Shown: piece after piece, positions 48,691-57,758 of the stretch | How positions within the stretch are numbered: the first letter of the stretch is position 1 | How the letters are laid out: each line of letters begins with the position of its first letter | Assembly (NCBI RefSeq): GCF_030344915.1 | Contig: NZ_CP128233.1 | Coordinates: 372,001 to 436,000, forward strand | DNA length: 64,000 nucleotides | Source: Neopusillimonas aromaticivorans | GTDB lineage: Bacteria > Pseudomonadota > Gammaproteobacteria > Burkholderiales > Burkholderiaceae_B | Direction of reading: 5' to 3' | Translations under genes and position numbers: made by a program | Notes under the pieces: model-generated | The model's database searches: none | What the model was told of the DNA's origin: nothing | What the model saw: only the letters and a program-made list of their open reading frames with translations

Positions 48691-49086
48691 TCAGTTTCCC
48701 AAGCGGCCTTGACGAGCAGCGGCAAAGAAGGCTTCCAGCAGCGCAGTCGTCGCCGCAGGGATCTCATCGTCCAGCTGCTGCAAGTTCTCTTTGGTGAGAT
48801 CTTCATCCAGATCCCAGCTGTCGATCACACGCATCAGCAGGTCAGCGTTGTGCTCTTTGGTCAGTTCCAGGATGGCCTTCAGACCGCCTTCGGTATCCGC
48901 AGATGCCTCGCTACCCTTGGCGCGGGCCTTGGCCGCCAGTTCATCGACCAGGGCACCCGATTCGGTCTTGGTGAAGTATTTGAAGGCAGCCTCGATCTGG
49001 CCTTCTGTGCCGTCAGGCAGTGTCAGCTTTACCGAAAAGGGCTTGAATGCTTTGGGGCGGGAACCGAGTTTGATTTTGTTTGCCAT
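48691..49086 (-). CDS. tail assembly chaperone (G-like)
   Basis: 131 residues, beginning MANKIKLGSRPKAFKPFSVK. The sequence is acidic and helical (TKENLQQLDDEIPAATTALLEAFF), between the tail tube and tape measure genes, as expected for the lambda-G equivalent that coats the tape measure before tail polymerisation. Its stop codon is directly preceded by the slippery heptamer GGGAAAC. Confidence 0.75.
   Translation of the reverse strand: MANKIKLGSRPKAFKPFSVKLTLPDGTEGQIEAAFKYFTKTESGALVDELAAKARAKGSEASADTEGGLKAILELTKEHNADLLMRVIDSWDLDEDLTKENLQQLDDEIPAATTALLEAFFAAARQGRLGN
48694..48700 (-). promoter_or_regulatory. -1 ribosomal frameshift site GGGAAAC
   Basis: Read on the minus strand, G GGA AAC in the chaperone frame is followed immediately by the UGA stop. 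It matches the X XXY YYZ rule, nearly the lambda G/GT site GGGAAAG. Confidence 0.75.
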
Positions 49087-49142
49087 GATGTGTAATCCTT
49101 ATTGAGCAGAAAAAGAACCCAACGGGAGCGACCCGAAGGGTG

Positions 49143-49166
49143 AAAAAGGCCCGCAAGCGCGGGCCT
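49143..49166 (-). terminator. terminator after the tail tube gene
   Basis: GGCCCGCGCTTGCGGGCC followed by TTTTTC on the minus strand, 12 bases after the tail tube stop. Confidence 0.8.
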
Positions 49167-49177
49167 CATGGCAACCG

Positions 49178-49828
49178 TTAGGCGGCCTGGTAGCGGGTGA
49201 TGCGGCCGTTGCCGTTGATGGCAACGCTGTTGACCATGATCGAACCATCGGACATGCGCACGTTCTCGTTCAGCGCAACACGGCACGGCGTGAAGATCAG
49301 CGAGCCGTTTTTCAGCGCTTTTTTCAGCACAGTGTCTGTCTGAACTTCGCTTAACGAGACCAGGGCGGCATAGCTTTGCTTGCCGAACTCGTCGGCGTCG
49401 ATATCGAACGTTTCCGTGATAGCCGTGAAACCGTCGTTGATGTTTTCTTCAACGTCAGACTCCAGGAACTTGACCGTGACGTTCTTCGCCTCGCCGCCAG
49501 AGTTGTTCGGGTTCAGAATCTTATTGATCTGCTGAAAGGTGGTGACCTTGCGAGCCGTGCCGCCACCCGAGCCGGTAGGAAAGAATTCCAGGTTCGTGGT
49601 GTCGATCCCTTCGGCCACGAAATTGTCGGCCGTCATGCTTTTGACGCGCACAACGCGACGGTTAAGACGACCCCAGCCGGAATAGAGCTGGATAATGTCG
49701 CCAACAGCGAAGCCGTGCGCAGTAGCGGAAACAACCGCCTCGACCGCGTTGGAAATGCCGGTTACCGTCTTGGATGGGCCAAAGGCGGTGGCCACCGAAA
49801 AGATGGTGCCGGTAGGTACTGATGCCAT
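49178..49828 (-). CDS. major tail tube protein
   Basis: 216 residues. ASVPTGTIFSVATAFGPSKT then the beta-rich HGFAVGDIIQLYSGWGRLNRR and KKALKNGSLIFTPCRVALNE segments are typical of siphovirus tail tube proteins. The gene lies between the tail completion gene and the G/GT chaperone and is bordered on both sides by terminators, a common arrangement for a protein needed in many copies. Confidence 0.82.
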   Translation of the reverse strand: MASVPTGTIFSVATAFGPSKTVTGISNAVEAVVSATAHGFAVGDIIQLYSGWGRLNRRVVRVKSMTADNFVAEGIDTTNLEFFPTGSGGGTARKVTTFQQINKILNPNNSGGEAKNVTVKFLESDVEENINDGFTAITETFDIDADEFGKQSYAALVSLSEVQTDTVLKKALKNGSLIFTPCRVALNENVRMSDGSIMVNSVAINGNGRITRYQAA

Positions 49829-49892
49829 AGTGATTCCCCTAAAAAAGGACGAAAAAAACCCGCGTGAAAGCGGGTGGATTGCGCCCTCGCGG

Positions 49893-49921
49893 GCAATAAA
49901 AAAGCGCCCCTATCGAGGCGC
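49893..49921 (-). terminator. terminator before the tail tube gene
   Basis: GGGCGCCTCGATAGGGGCGC then TTTTTTATTG on the minus strand. A second hairpin with T tract (CCCGCTTTCACGCGGGTTTTTTC) lies at 49852-49874, so the tail tube gene is preceded by two terminators. Confidence 0.8.
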
Positions 49922-50259
49922 CCAAATATCAAATCGTTGGATTGAGCCGCACAGTTTGGTGTCGGGCTCGTAGGTTGTTATTGCGGCGGCCATCGGCCGG
50001 CCTTGGATTGTGGATGCCGTTCTGATGGCGTCCTCGATCTGGGCGGCCAGCGTATCGGCTGTGGTCGGGTCATTCGCCCAAACGCTCACCTGGATGGCGG
50101 CATTTGCCTTGTCTGGAATAGCGTCATCCACATAATTCAACGCACGCCCCCGATCGGGTAATACGTGACGTAAGGGCGGGCCAGTCCAATTGGTGCCGCG
50201 CCTTGCAGGTACACACGCGGGCACAGGCCCTTCAGGATTGCGACCAGTTTTGCCTTCAT
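49910..50259 (-). CDS. tail completion protein, DUF3168-like (frame broken by one base)
   Basis: Starts MKAKLVAILKGLCPRVYLQG at the ATG at 50259, overlapping the upstream stop. One base must be restored in the five-C run near 50146-50150; the frame then continues GGRALNYVDDAIPDKANAAI through VSVWANDPTTADTLAAQIEDAI, the usual DUF3168 pattern. About 116 residues. Such proteins cap the tail at the neck. Confidence 0.72.
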
Positions 50260-50684
50260 GATTCAGCCATCCGTTGTGCAAATGCGATTTCCATTGCATC
50301 CAGCGCAGCCGCCGAAAGCTCGACCCGGGCCTTGCCCAAGAATGAATGCGGTGCCGAGTGGCTGGTACCGAACTCAACCATGAAACCGTAAGGTACTTTT
50401 TGATGGTTCCAGGCTACGTGGTAGGTTGCTCGGGTATCGCTGCTGTTGTCCTTAGAAAACACCTGATAGATGGCATCGCGCAAACTTCCAGGGCTATACG
50501 GGCCATAAACCTGATTGGTCCCATGAAACATGTGCGGGCGCCGAGAAACCGGCACATTGAGTCGAGCGCCAGCATAGATGACCTGGGCCCCTGCTTGCGT
50601 CATTGCTCGGGTAGCGCCATGAACCTTCTCTTTTGATTCCTGGATCTTCGCGCGAAACGAAGTCAGGTCAACGTCCACTTTCAC
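50256..50684 (-). CDS. HK97 gp10-like head-tail / tail completion protein
   Basis: 142 residues. The VPVSRRPHMFHGTNQVYGPYSP region and the conserved VPYGFMVEFGTS motif are those of HK97-gp10-family proteins, which act at the head-tail junction. It overlaps both neighbours by four bases in the head-tail connector cluster. Confidence 0.78.
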   Translation of the reverse strand: MKVDVDLTSFRAKIQESKEKVHGATRAMTQAGAQVIYAGARLNVPVSRRPHMFHGTNQVYGPYSPGSLRDAIYQVFSKDNSSDTRATYHVAWNHQKVPYGFMVEFGTSHSAPHSFLGKARVELSAAALDAMEIAFAQRMAES

Positions 50685-50998
50685 GAGACCACCTCACACA
50701 CCAGATCCAGATATTCACGCCGTTGCTCGTCAGGCAAGACCGCATGGATTTCATACACCGTCGCGCCATATTTGACCCGCATACCAGCATCAATGCCGGT
50801 GCGGTACCGGATGCGAATAGAAACCTTGGCCATCGAGGTTTCAGCCCCGCCCTTAATCGCCTCAGACCCGCTGAGGTAACGAATATTGGCCCAGACGGTT
50901 GCTACGGTTTCAGGAGCCGCAGAGGGAAAGCCGACGTCGTCGGTTCCAGAGCCTTTGCGCTCGATGGTGACGCGCCGGTTAAGTTGGCCAGCTCTCAT
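50681..50998 (-). CDS. head-tail adaptor (SPP1 gp16-like joining protein)
   Basis: 105 residues. The MRAGQLNRRVTIERK start and the WANIRYLSGSEAI, IRIRYRTGIDAGMRVKYG patterns match the Phage_H_T_join family, which forms the stopper ring between portal connector and tail. Overlaps on both sides indicate coupled translation. Confidence 0.85.
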   Translation of the reverse strand: MRAGQLNRRVTIERKGSGTDDVGFPSAAPETVATVWANIRYLSGSEAIKGGAETSMAKVSIRIRYRTGIDAGMRVKYGATVYEIHAVLPDEQRREYLDLVCEVVS

Positions 50999-51474
50999 GG
51001 CATCTGCACCATGCGGTAACTGCGCAGCAACTCAGGAACGCCAGTGGGCAACGCTGCGACGGACACCCCAACAACATCAGCCTCACGATTGGCAAACAGG
51101 TTGCCCAGTGTGAGCAGCATGGCGGCGCGAATGGTACCGTCAACCACAATGCCGTTCATGGTTCGCTTGGCCAGCAGCTGCACATCCGCAAAGCGTTTGT
51201 CAGCCAGATCCATCATTGCCTGACGTTGAGCGGGGTTTTCAACCAGGGCAGCAGCATCAGCAGCGGCAACGTAGGCTTCATAGGCTTCACCAAGGGTTTC
51301 AGCCAGCGCATCCTGCGCGTCAGTCAGCGCCTTCTGATCCTCGAACACCGCCCGGTTCAGGTGAGCGACAACGTACCCCTGAGCCGCATCAATGTAGGGC
51401 GTCAGCTGCTCGGCTGGATAGCCGGGCTCCAGCCGGCAGTGGCTGCGGACCTCATCAAGCGCCAGGATTGCCAT
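50995..51474 (-). CDS. head-tail connector protein (gp6-like)
   Basis: 159 residues starting MAILALDEVRSHCRLEPG, the start typical of the HK97 gp6 / Phage_connect_1 family, whose members form a ring under the portal. The middle part is unusually long and Ala-rich (DAQDALAETLGEAYEAYVAA), which may be an insertion within the family fold. Confidence 0.8.
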   Translation of the reverse strand: MAILALDEVRSHCRLEPGYPAEQLTPYIDAAQGYVVAHLNRAVFEDQKALTDAQDALAETLGEAYEAYVAAADAAALVENPAQRQAMMDLADKRFADVQLLAKRTMNGIVVDGTIRAAMLLTLGNLFANREADVVGVSVAALPTGVPELLRSYRMVQMP

Positions 51475-51634
51475 CGTTTACGGCCTTTTGTTTGCGTTCG
51501 GGCTTGTCTGCCGCAACAGCGCCAACGTCCATGGCTGCAAATTCCAATTCAGGCGGGCACTCATCACCTACAGCGAACTGAGTCGGGTAGAGATCGCCCT
51601 GCTTGCAACCTTTAAATGGTTGGATGAACTTCAT
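51455..51634 (-). CDS. small phage head-region protein
   Basis: 59 residues beginning MKFIQPFKGCKQGDLYPTQF, from an ATG three bases before the upstream gene's stop region and overlapping the connector start by 20 bases. The FKGCKQGDLYP opening is reminiscent of small proteins found before gp6-like genes in HK97-type phages. Function unknown. Confidence 0.6.
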   Translation of the reverse strand: MKFIQPFKGCKQGDLYPTQFAVGDECPPELEFAAMDVGAVAADKPERKQKAVNDGNPGA

Positions 51635-51636
51635 GA

Positions 51637-51975
51637 TTAGCCCCCAGCCGCATCTTCAAGCGCCTTGATACGTGCCGACAAAGCAATGGCAAGCGCCTGA
51701 ATGTCAGCCGCAGCAGCAAGGCCAGAAGCCGCATCCTCTACAACCGCGTGATCGTGGGTAACGACAGCCGCATCAATGGCGGTACGTGCGGCTTCCTTGT
51801 CAGCCCCGGCAGCGATAACAGCTGGTTTGCTCGGGAGGTTCGCCCATGTCACCGCGCTTAAATTTGCCACGCCGTCGATGTCGCCACCCGCTTCAACGAC
51901 AATCTTGCCGCCGCTGGCAACAACCAACTCATCGCCGCCCTGCTTGAAATAAATCTTCGTGTTTTGCATTTCCAT
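51637..51975 (-). CDS. phage head fibre / decoration-like protein
   Basis: 112 residues from the ATG at 51975. The beta-rich N-terminus (KIYFKQGGDELVVASGGKIV, then VEAGGDIDG) looks like a head-fibre repeat, followed by Ala-rich helices (AADIQALAIALSARIKALED). It follows the capsid gene directly after a terminator, the usual position for a decoration protein. Assignment is by position and composition. Confidence 0.55.
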   Translation of the reverse strand: MEMQNTKIYFKQGGDELVVASGGKIVVEAGGDIDGVANLSAVTWANLPSKPAVIAAGADKEAARTAIDAAVVTHDHAVVEDAASGLAAAADIQALAIALSARIKALEDAAGG

Positions 51976-51987
51976 ACCCCAGAAAGA

Positions 51988-52013
51988 AGAAGGCCCGCTA
52001 CATGAGCGGGCCA
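51988..52013 (-). terminator. terminator after the major capsid gene
   Basis: GGCCCGCTCATGTAGCGGGCC then TTCTTCTTT on the minus strand, directly after the capsid stop. Confidence 0.75.
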
Positions 52014-52019
52014 GATTGG

Positions 52020-53275
52020 TTAGGCGGCTACGTTCAGGGCACGCAGGCACTCGGGGTTGACCACACCGCCACCAACACGCTTGGTCGTGTAGAACAAAAC
52101 GTATGGCTTCTTGGTGTAAGGATCACGCAGCACGCGAACGCCCACACGATCAACGATCAAGTAGCCCTGGCGGAAGTCGCCGAACATGATGGGCTTGGCG
52201 CCAGCAGCGACATCAGGCATGTCTGGCACTTCAGTAACTGCAAACCCCGCCAAGGTTGAAGGCTGGCCAGCAAGGTACGAAGGTTGCCAGAGATATGTGC
52301 CGGAACCGTCTTTCAGCTTACGAGCCGCTGCCATCGTCTTGCGGTTCATAATGAAACGCGCATTGCCGGTGAAAGCGCTGGGCAAGTCATACACCAGATC
52401 AATGATGCCGTCGGCTGTCAAGAGGTTGGCATTACCCGATTTCACCAGCGTGATAGCGCCGAAGGGGTGTTTTGCCGCGTTAGTAGCCCCAGTAACGTAG
52501 GTCAGGATGCCGAAGGGTTTGTTTGTGCCGTTGCCAGACACAAAGGCGGTGCCTTCCTGTTTGGCAAACTCGGTTTGCACTTCACCGGCCAGCCACTGCT
52601 CAAGGTTGATTTCCGAATCATCCAGAATCTGCTGAGTGGCAGCAGGGTTGGCGTAAATCTCACCTGTCGTGATGGTCAGAGGCGCAAACTCGCTCGTTGC
52701 GGTTTCGGCCCGAGCGTCAGCCTCACCCACCCAGCCAGAGGCTGTGCCACCCACGTTGAACAGCTTGGTATAGGCGTTTTTGCTGGTTTGAACAACGCTG
52801 GCAATCTGACGCATGGGCGAAACGAGCACCAGTTTGTCGGTGATGGTGCGATCCCACTCAGTCGGGGTCAGATAGCCGCCCTCATCGTCAGCGCCCTTGT
52901 TCAAAGCGGCTTGAATCTCACCTTTTTTCATGTGAGCGGCAAAAGCGTCGGAGTATTCCGCGTCTTTCACCCCGGGCTTGCCGCTCATGCCGGCAGCAGC
53001 TTTAACGTGCGCGTCTTCGATTTCCTTCTGGTGGCGGTCGAGATCAGCTTCGATTTTCTCGAACTTGGCCTGAAACTCCGAAGTGGCATTGCCTTTCTTC
53101 ATGGCTTCGATTTCGGCCTGGTGGGTAGCCTTGAAGGCCTCAAAGGCCTGGCCAAGCTGTTCGATGCTGGCTTTGACATCAGTCTCAGCGCGAACCGACA
53201 CGATGCCGCGCGGCACAAAGCCCATAGCAGAAGGCGTAAAAAAGCCGCAAGTGCGGCCAATGTTGATTTGTTCAT
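52020..53275 (-). CDS. major capsid protein, HK97 type (frame broken by one base)
   Basis: With one T restored in the six-T run near 53236-53243 (minus strand), the gene starts at the ATG at 53275, behind a GAGG ribosome site, and gives about 418 residues. The first 15 residues are hydrophobic (STLAALAAFF); then the scaffolding-like delta helix (EQLGQAFEAFKATHQAEIEAM) and the capsid fold (LTPTEWDRTITDKLVLVSPM, WQPSYLAGQPSTLAGFAV) follow. The protease encoded upstream would remove the N-terminal part. Confidence 0.88.
53236..53260 (-). terminator. terminator-like hairpin inside the first codons of the capsid gene
   Basis: GGCCGCACTTGCGGC followed by TTTTTTA on the minus strand falls within codons 6-13 of the capsid gene. 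Transcripts without antitermination would stop here, just after the protease gene. Confidence 0.6.
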
Positions 53276-53281
53276 GATGCT

Positions 53282-54121
53282 TTATCCTCGTAAAGTCTGG
53301 GTAAGGTTTTGCAGCATCGCTGCAAGGTTATCGCCAGCGCTCGGCGTGGCATCGTTTTCGGCAGCGCCCGGCTTGCCAGAAAATAGTGACTTGAAGGCAT
53401 CGCGCCGTGTCGAGCGGCTGTACCCGGCCTTGGCCATAGATGCTTCAATCATGGCAAGGGCGCGTTTTTCGCCGCCTGCCTTGGTATCTTTTGTGATCTG
53501 CTCACCGTCAATCATGCCGGTGGCAAAGCCATCCTCGACAGCCTGACGGGCACCGATCCATGTTTCTTTGTCCATCATGGCCGCCGTGTCTTTGGCGCTC
53601 ATGCCGGTACGGGCCGCGTAAACATCAGCCATCGCGGCATCAAACGGGGCCAGCTGCTCACTTGCTGCCAGCATGTCGTGTCGGTTGCCAATAGCCACCG
53701 CCCAAGCGTTGTGAATCATGATGAATGAGCCGTCACCCATCAGAATTTCATCACCCGCCATGGCAATCACCGATGCAGCGGAGGCCGCAAGACCCATGAC
53801 GCGAACAGTCACCTTGGCCGGATGCTCGCGCAGCAGGTTGTAGATCGCAACGCCCTCGAAAAAATCGCCACCGGGTGAGTTGATATTGACGGTCACATCT
53901 TTGGGGCCAATTGATCGCAGTGCTGCGCCGATACGCTTGGCGGTCACACCAGATCCGTCCCAGCTCTCACCAATGGCGTCATACACCGAAATTGACGTAT
54001 CACCATCGACAGCCGAACGGATAGCAGGCTCCCAGCGTTCAAGCGCATCAGGGCGCATATCAAATTGCGCCTTGCCGATGGCATGCGATGCCTGGATTTC
54101 AGGCAGTTTTAGCAGGCTCAT
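53282..54121 (-). CDS. ClpP-type prohead protease
   Basis: 279 residues. The serine-protease fold of ClpP is clear: INSPGGDFFEGVAIYN, then GLAASAASVIAMAG with the catalytic Ser, and MIHNAW with the His about 25 residues later. It cuts scaffold and capsid N-termini during head maturation. The C-terminal 80 residues (SYSRSTRRDAFKSLFSGKPG) may act as an internal scaffold. It overlaps the portal gene by 23 bases. Confidence 0.9.
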   Translation of the reverse strand: MSLLKLPEIQASHAIGKAQFDMRPDALERWEPAIRSAVDGDTSISVYDAIGESWDGSGVTAKRIGAALRSIGPKDVTVNINSPGGDFFEGVAIYNLLREHPAKVTVRVMGLAASAASVIAMAGDEILMGDGSFIMIHNAWAVAIGNRHDMLAASEQLAPFDAAMADVYAARTGMSAKDTAAMMDKETWIGARQAVEDGFATGMIDGEQITKDTKAGGEKRALAMIEASMAKAGYSRSTRRDAFKSLFSGKPGAAENDATPSAGDNLAAMLQNLTQTLRG

Positions 54122-55334
54122 TAGCTGCTCCTTGTTGTTGCATTGGGTTTTTCAGCAGGTTTGCTGTTTCATCCGCCGAAACGGGTAGCTCGGAAAGCCC
54201 GCGGACCTCGTTTTGAGTCATCCACGGAGCATGGCCACCAGAGCCAAGCGCCTTGGCAAAGAAGTCGGCCTGGTCTTTCAGCGTGCCGCGCATCAGTGCA
54301 CGCTCATTGAATTTGAAGTAAATCTTGCCCAGCTCAGCATCCGTCAGCAAAGACCGGGCCAACGCCTGCTCCCACGCGACGAACCGCTCAGCCAGGGTGA
54401 ACTGCACAAAGAAAATGGCCAGCTGCTCGATACCAGAGCCCCAGCTGGTGTCGTCCATCATCAACAATGGCCGGGGCACACCGTAAAGGCGGGCGATTTC
54501 TTCAATCTGGTGGTTCCGGTTCTCGATCTGCTGAGCTTCTCGGCCAGTCGTGCTGAACTTGTTGGCCTTGGCTCCTTCCTCAAGAATCATCCAGCTCCCG
54601 GCGTTACCAGAGCCCGAATAGTCTTCGCGCATGGATTTACGCATGCGCCCGTAAGCCGAATCTGACAGCGCATTCGGGGTTTCTATCGCCCCGCCGGCCA
54701 TGACGCCAGTTGCAAATACGCGCCCTGCTGCCTGCTGTGCCTGCAACGCCAGGTTGATTGCCTCGCTTGCCAACTTTTGACGCGAAAGCCCGGTCTCGCC
54801 ATCAGCCGACATATCGCGCAGGTGCAGCATCTCCTCGGCAGGCAGCGTAATCATGCTGCCCTTGCCGTCAGTCACCTGGTATTCCATGCGCCAATCACCG
54901 CGTAGCTTAGCTTTCACGCGGTCGTATTTCAGCGGAATCAGCCGAATCGGTCTGCCGCCAGCGCGAATGATCCGCGCATAACCATCGCCATGCTGCAAAA
55001 CACTCAGTTCGAGCTGGCTTTTGAACTCCATCGGGGTCTGCCAGTCGTTAGGCTTGAGTTTGATCAGCCGGTAAGCCGGGTGATCTTTGGCTACACGCTT
55101 TTCATCGCCCTCAACATACGGCGAAACTGGCAGCATGCCGATGGCACGGGAAATCAGCGACACGCAACGAAGCACAGCCATGTTGCGAAGCGCTTTGGTG
55201 TCGGAAATTGCGCCAGCTCGGACATACTCCAGAAAGGCTGGGTCATCAAAGCCATTGAAGGCGACCCCTTCGGCACGCGGGCGCGACTGTGCCACCGCCT
55301 TTTCACGGCGGAACAGTTTGAATAAATCCATCAT
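54099..55334 (-). CDS. portal protein, HK97 family
   Basis: 411 residues, unbroken. AVLRCVSLISRAIGMLPVSPY, HRxx-type VLQHGDGYARIIRAGG and GVPRPLLMMDDTSWGSGIEQ are diagnostic segments of HK97-type portals. Twelve copies form the DNA entry channel and dock the terminase. It begins a few bases after the large terminase gene. Confidence 0.93.
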   Translation of the reverse strand: MMDLFKLFRREKAVAQSRPRAEGVAFNGFDDPAFLEYVRAGAISDTKALRNMAVLRCVSLISRAIGMLPVSPYVEGDEKRVAKDHPAYRLIKLKPNDWQTPMEFKSQLELSVLQHGDGYARIIRAGGRPIRLIPLKYDRVKAKLRGDWRMEYQVTDGKGSMITLPAEEMLHLRDMSADGETGLSRQKLASEAINLALQAQQAAGRVFATGVMAGGAIETPNALSDSAYGRMRKSMREDYSGSGNAGSWMILEEGAKANKFSTTGREAQQIENRNHQIEEIARLYGVPRPLLMMDDTSWGSGIEQLAIFFVQFTLAERFVAWEQALARSLLTDAELGKIYFKFNERALMRGTLKDQADFFAKALGSGGHAPWMTQNEVRGLSELPVSADETANLLKNPMQQQGAANEPAKTA

Positions 55335-55340
55335 TTACCT

Positions 55341-57029
55341 TTACAGAAACCTGATGCCACGCGTTTCGTAAACAGATTGCCCGGACGCAGCCGGGTTCAT
55401 CGCCATCAAATGGGCCGCATCAAACAGCGCCATCAATGGGTCAATTTTTGCAGTGCCTGAAGCCTGCTTTGTGATCAGTATCGAGTTGGCGCGCTGCTCA
55501 ATCCGCGCATTACCAACGCACCAGGCCATCATGGGCCGACCACAGTGAACGAACGTGCCTTCAGCCAGCTTGCGCTCAACGGTCTTGATCGTGCCGCCCA
55601 TGCGGTACCCTGGCTGATACCCGTCAGCAGCTCATCAGGAATCTCAGCCTCGGCAAACGACTCTTCAAAGTTGATACCGATCTGATCCAGCCCAATGGCG
55701 TTTTGCTCGGGGAACAGACCGCGCCGGTGAATATCGGCCAGAATGGCTGCCAACTCCTGAACGTCCTGACCAATGCGCTCAACCAGTGACAGATCACCCT
55801 CAAGGGCGAAGTCGTTCAGCACTGGGCGCAATCTCTTTGCGTCGCTCCATGACCGAAGGGTGTGCCCAGGCCCGGCCCCAGTGAAGCCAGCGCCCGGTTT
55901 CTTTTTCCCGACCGATGACGGCCAAACCGAGCAAGTCATCCAAGCCGCCGCCATCGACCCCGGCCACAACCACATCACAGCGGTCCAGCAAGGTTGCCAG
56001 CGATAACCCCGGGTCGGCGCGTAATTGCCAATGATCTGCACCAATCCAGCGGTCATTGCGCAGGTTCATGCCGATTTCGACATTCAGGTGTTTTGCGGCG
56101 AACTCAAGATATTTGTCAGCACCGCCCGCCATATACTCGGCATGCAACTGTTCAATGCGTTCGATATCAACGGACAGCCCCCAGTTCGGGTTGGTCACAT
56201 ACGCATTTTGCAAATCACGGTAGGCCTTCTTTTCGACCATTTCCGCAGGAAACTCATAGAGCACGGGCAAGAACCGCTTGTTCTCAATTTCACCATCGCG
56301 AACCTTGCGGGCATACTCCAGCTTCTGACGAAACACGCCTGCCGGCGGTTGCTCGGACTGCGTGGTGGCATAAATCACGAACCCCTCAGGGCGCGAGGTT
56401 AGCCCGCCCGTAGCTTCAAGCAGCATGTTGCTGGCTTTGGCTTTTTTGCCGAACTCATGCAGCTCGTCAATAAACACGCCAATAGCTTTTTTGCCTGATA
56501 CCGTATCGGAGTCTGCGGCCACAACCTTGAGCGTAGCGTTGGTTTCGTAATGGGTTACCGTACGAATATGCTCTTGCACCAACAGCAGCGCCCGCAACTG
56601 CTCATCTTCTTCGATCATGTCCCTGATCGGTTTGAAAGAATTGTCAGCCACCTCTTTGGTCGGTGCAAGGATGATGAACTCGCCAGATTTTCGCCAATTC
56701 AGGATCAATGCTGTCAGCATGATGCCGGCGGCGATTGTGCTCTTGCCGTTTTTCTTGCTGATGAGCAACAGGAATTCGTTAATCAGACGTCGGCCTGTAT
56801 CTGGGTTGTAGGCCCCAAAGATTGCCCCCACAAACTCCATCACCCAGGGCCTGGCCGCCTCGGCCATCGTTGGGCTACCGGCAGCGTCCACGATTCGCAG
56901 ACTTCCGAAAAGCTCAAGCGCTTCCTGGGCCTCTGCCGGAAACAACGGAGGGCAAGGGATCAGGCTCTCGCCGGCCAGAATACGGCGCTCCCAATCAGGG
57001 CAAGCCGTCGACCATTCAATTTCAGCCAT
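55341..57029 (-). CDS. large terminase subunit (frame broken twice)
   Basis: The first 380 residues hold the packaging ATPase: ISKKNGKSTIAAGI (Walker-A-like), VFIDELHEFG (Walker B and catalytic Glu). The nuclease domain starts with VVAGVDGGGLDDLLGLAVIG. The frame shifts at GGG 55824-55826 (one extra base, the opposite sign from nearly all others, or two missing) and at CCC 55608-55610 (one missing); joined, it gives IAPVLNDFALEG and YRMGGTIKTVERKLAEGTF and ends at 55341. About 562 residues. It drives DNA into the prohead and cuts the concatemer. Confidence 0.88.
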
Positions 57030-57032
57030 TGT

Positions 57033-57338
57033 TCACCACCAGCTTCGGGGTTGCTTTGGCGCCAGTCGCCCGCGTGCCGCTTCCGCCGCCGCTTCTTTGC
57101 GCGCGTCCTTTTTCCCACCATCACCAGCCTTTACATGCGTGTATTGAACAGCGGCAATCGCTGCCCGCACCTGCAAAGCCGTGGCCTCAACTTGACCCAA
57201 CGCCACCTTCTGCAGCATGTCCAGCATGCTGTCAGCTTCAATCTGCACCGGCGCACTCTGCTGCTCAGCCGCCGGCGTTTTACGTGGGCGGCCAGCGCCA
57301 GAACGTGCGCCGCCGCTTCGTCCTTTGACTCCAGCCAT
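57033..57338 (-). CDS. small terminase subunit-like protein
   Basis: 101 residues from the ATG at 57338 (MAGVKGRSGGARSGAGRPRK), the Gly/Arg-rich opening of many HK97-type small terminases or their partners. It is followed by a helical region and a basic tail ending WW. It lies three bases upstream of the large subunit. No clear helix-turn-helix is seen, so DNA recognition at pac or cos is inferred by position. Confidence 0.7.
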   Translation of the reverse strand: MAGVKGRSGGARSGAGRPRKTPAAEQQSAPVQIEADSMLDMLQKVALGQVEATALQVRAAIAAVQYTHVKAGDGGKKDARKEAAAEAARGRLAPKQPRSWW

Positions 57339-57401
57339 TTGAATTCCAATTTGAAAAGGGGAAATTTTCTCTACATGAGGTACCGGGCGGTTTCCGGGCA
57401 C

Positions 57402-57758
57402 TCAGGCCCCTGAACTTTTACCCCCGGGGTGGGGGCTAGGCTCAACAAACAGAATCAAAGGCAGGTCATCACCCAGATAACGAAACACCACCTCACCTTC
57501 CTTTAGGGCGGGTTCCTTCTGTATCAGAACCTCGGTGCCATCCAGTCGTCTTGCGAACTGCTTGCCTACCACTTCACGTTGCTCTATGCGCCCACCTACG
57601 CGCACAGCCATCAGTTCTTTCACCGGCTCGATTGCGGCCTCTTGGCGGGGTTGATCCTCGCCTTGCTTTAAGCGAATGCCGCAAGCGGACTTCTCCGCAT
57701 GACACCCTGCCTTGAGTCCATCGCACAGATAAAACCCCAGCATATCCCGCAGTCTCAT
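57402..57758 (-). CDS. phage hypothetical protein with GCHxxKSAC motif
   Basis: 118 residues. The N-terminus has LCDGLKAGCHAEKSACGIRL, sharing the pattern DGxKAGCHxxKSA with the end of the HNH protein encoded 300 bases upstream. The rest is charged and beta-rich (DGTEVLIQKEPALKEGEVVF). Function unknown. It overlaps the upstream gene by four bases. Confidence 0.6.
   Translation of the reverse strand: MRLRDMLGFYLCDGLKAGCHAEKSACGIRLKQGEDQPRQEAAIEPVKELMAVRVGGRIEQREVVGKQFARRLDGTEVLIQKEPALKEGEVVFRYLGDDLPLILFVEPSPHPGGKSSGA

Noticed and set aside
52284..53546. Plus-strand 420-residue ORF opposite the capsid and protease genes
   Set aside because: Antisense to two confident phage genes; no recognisable domain.
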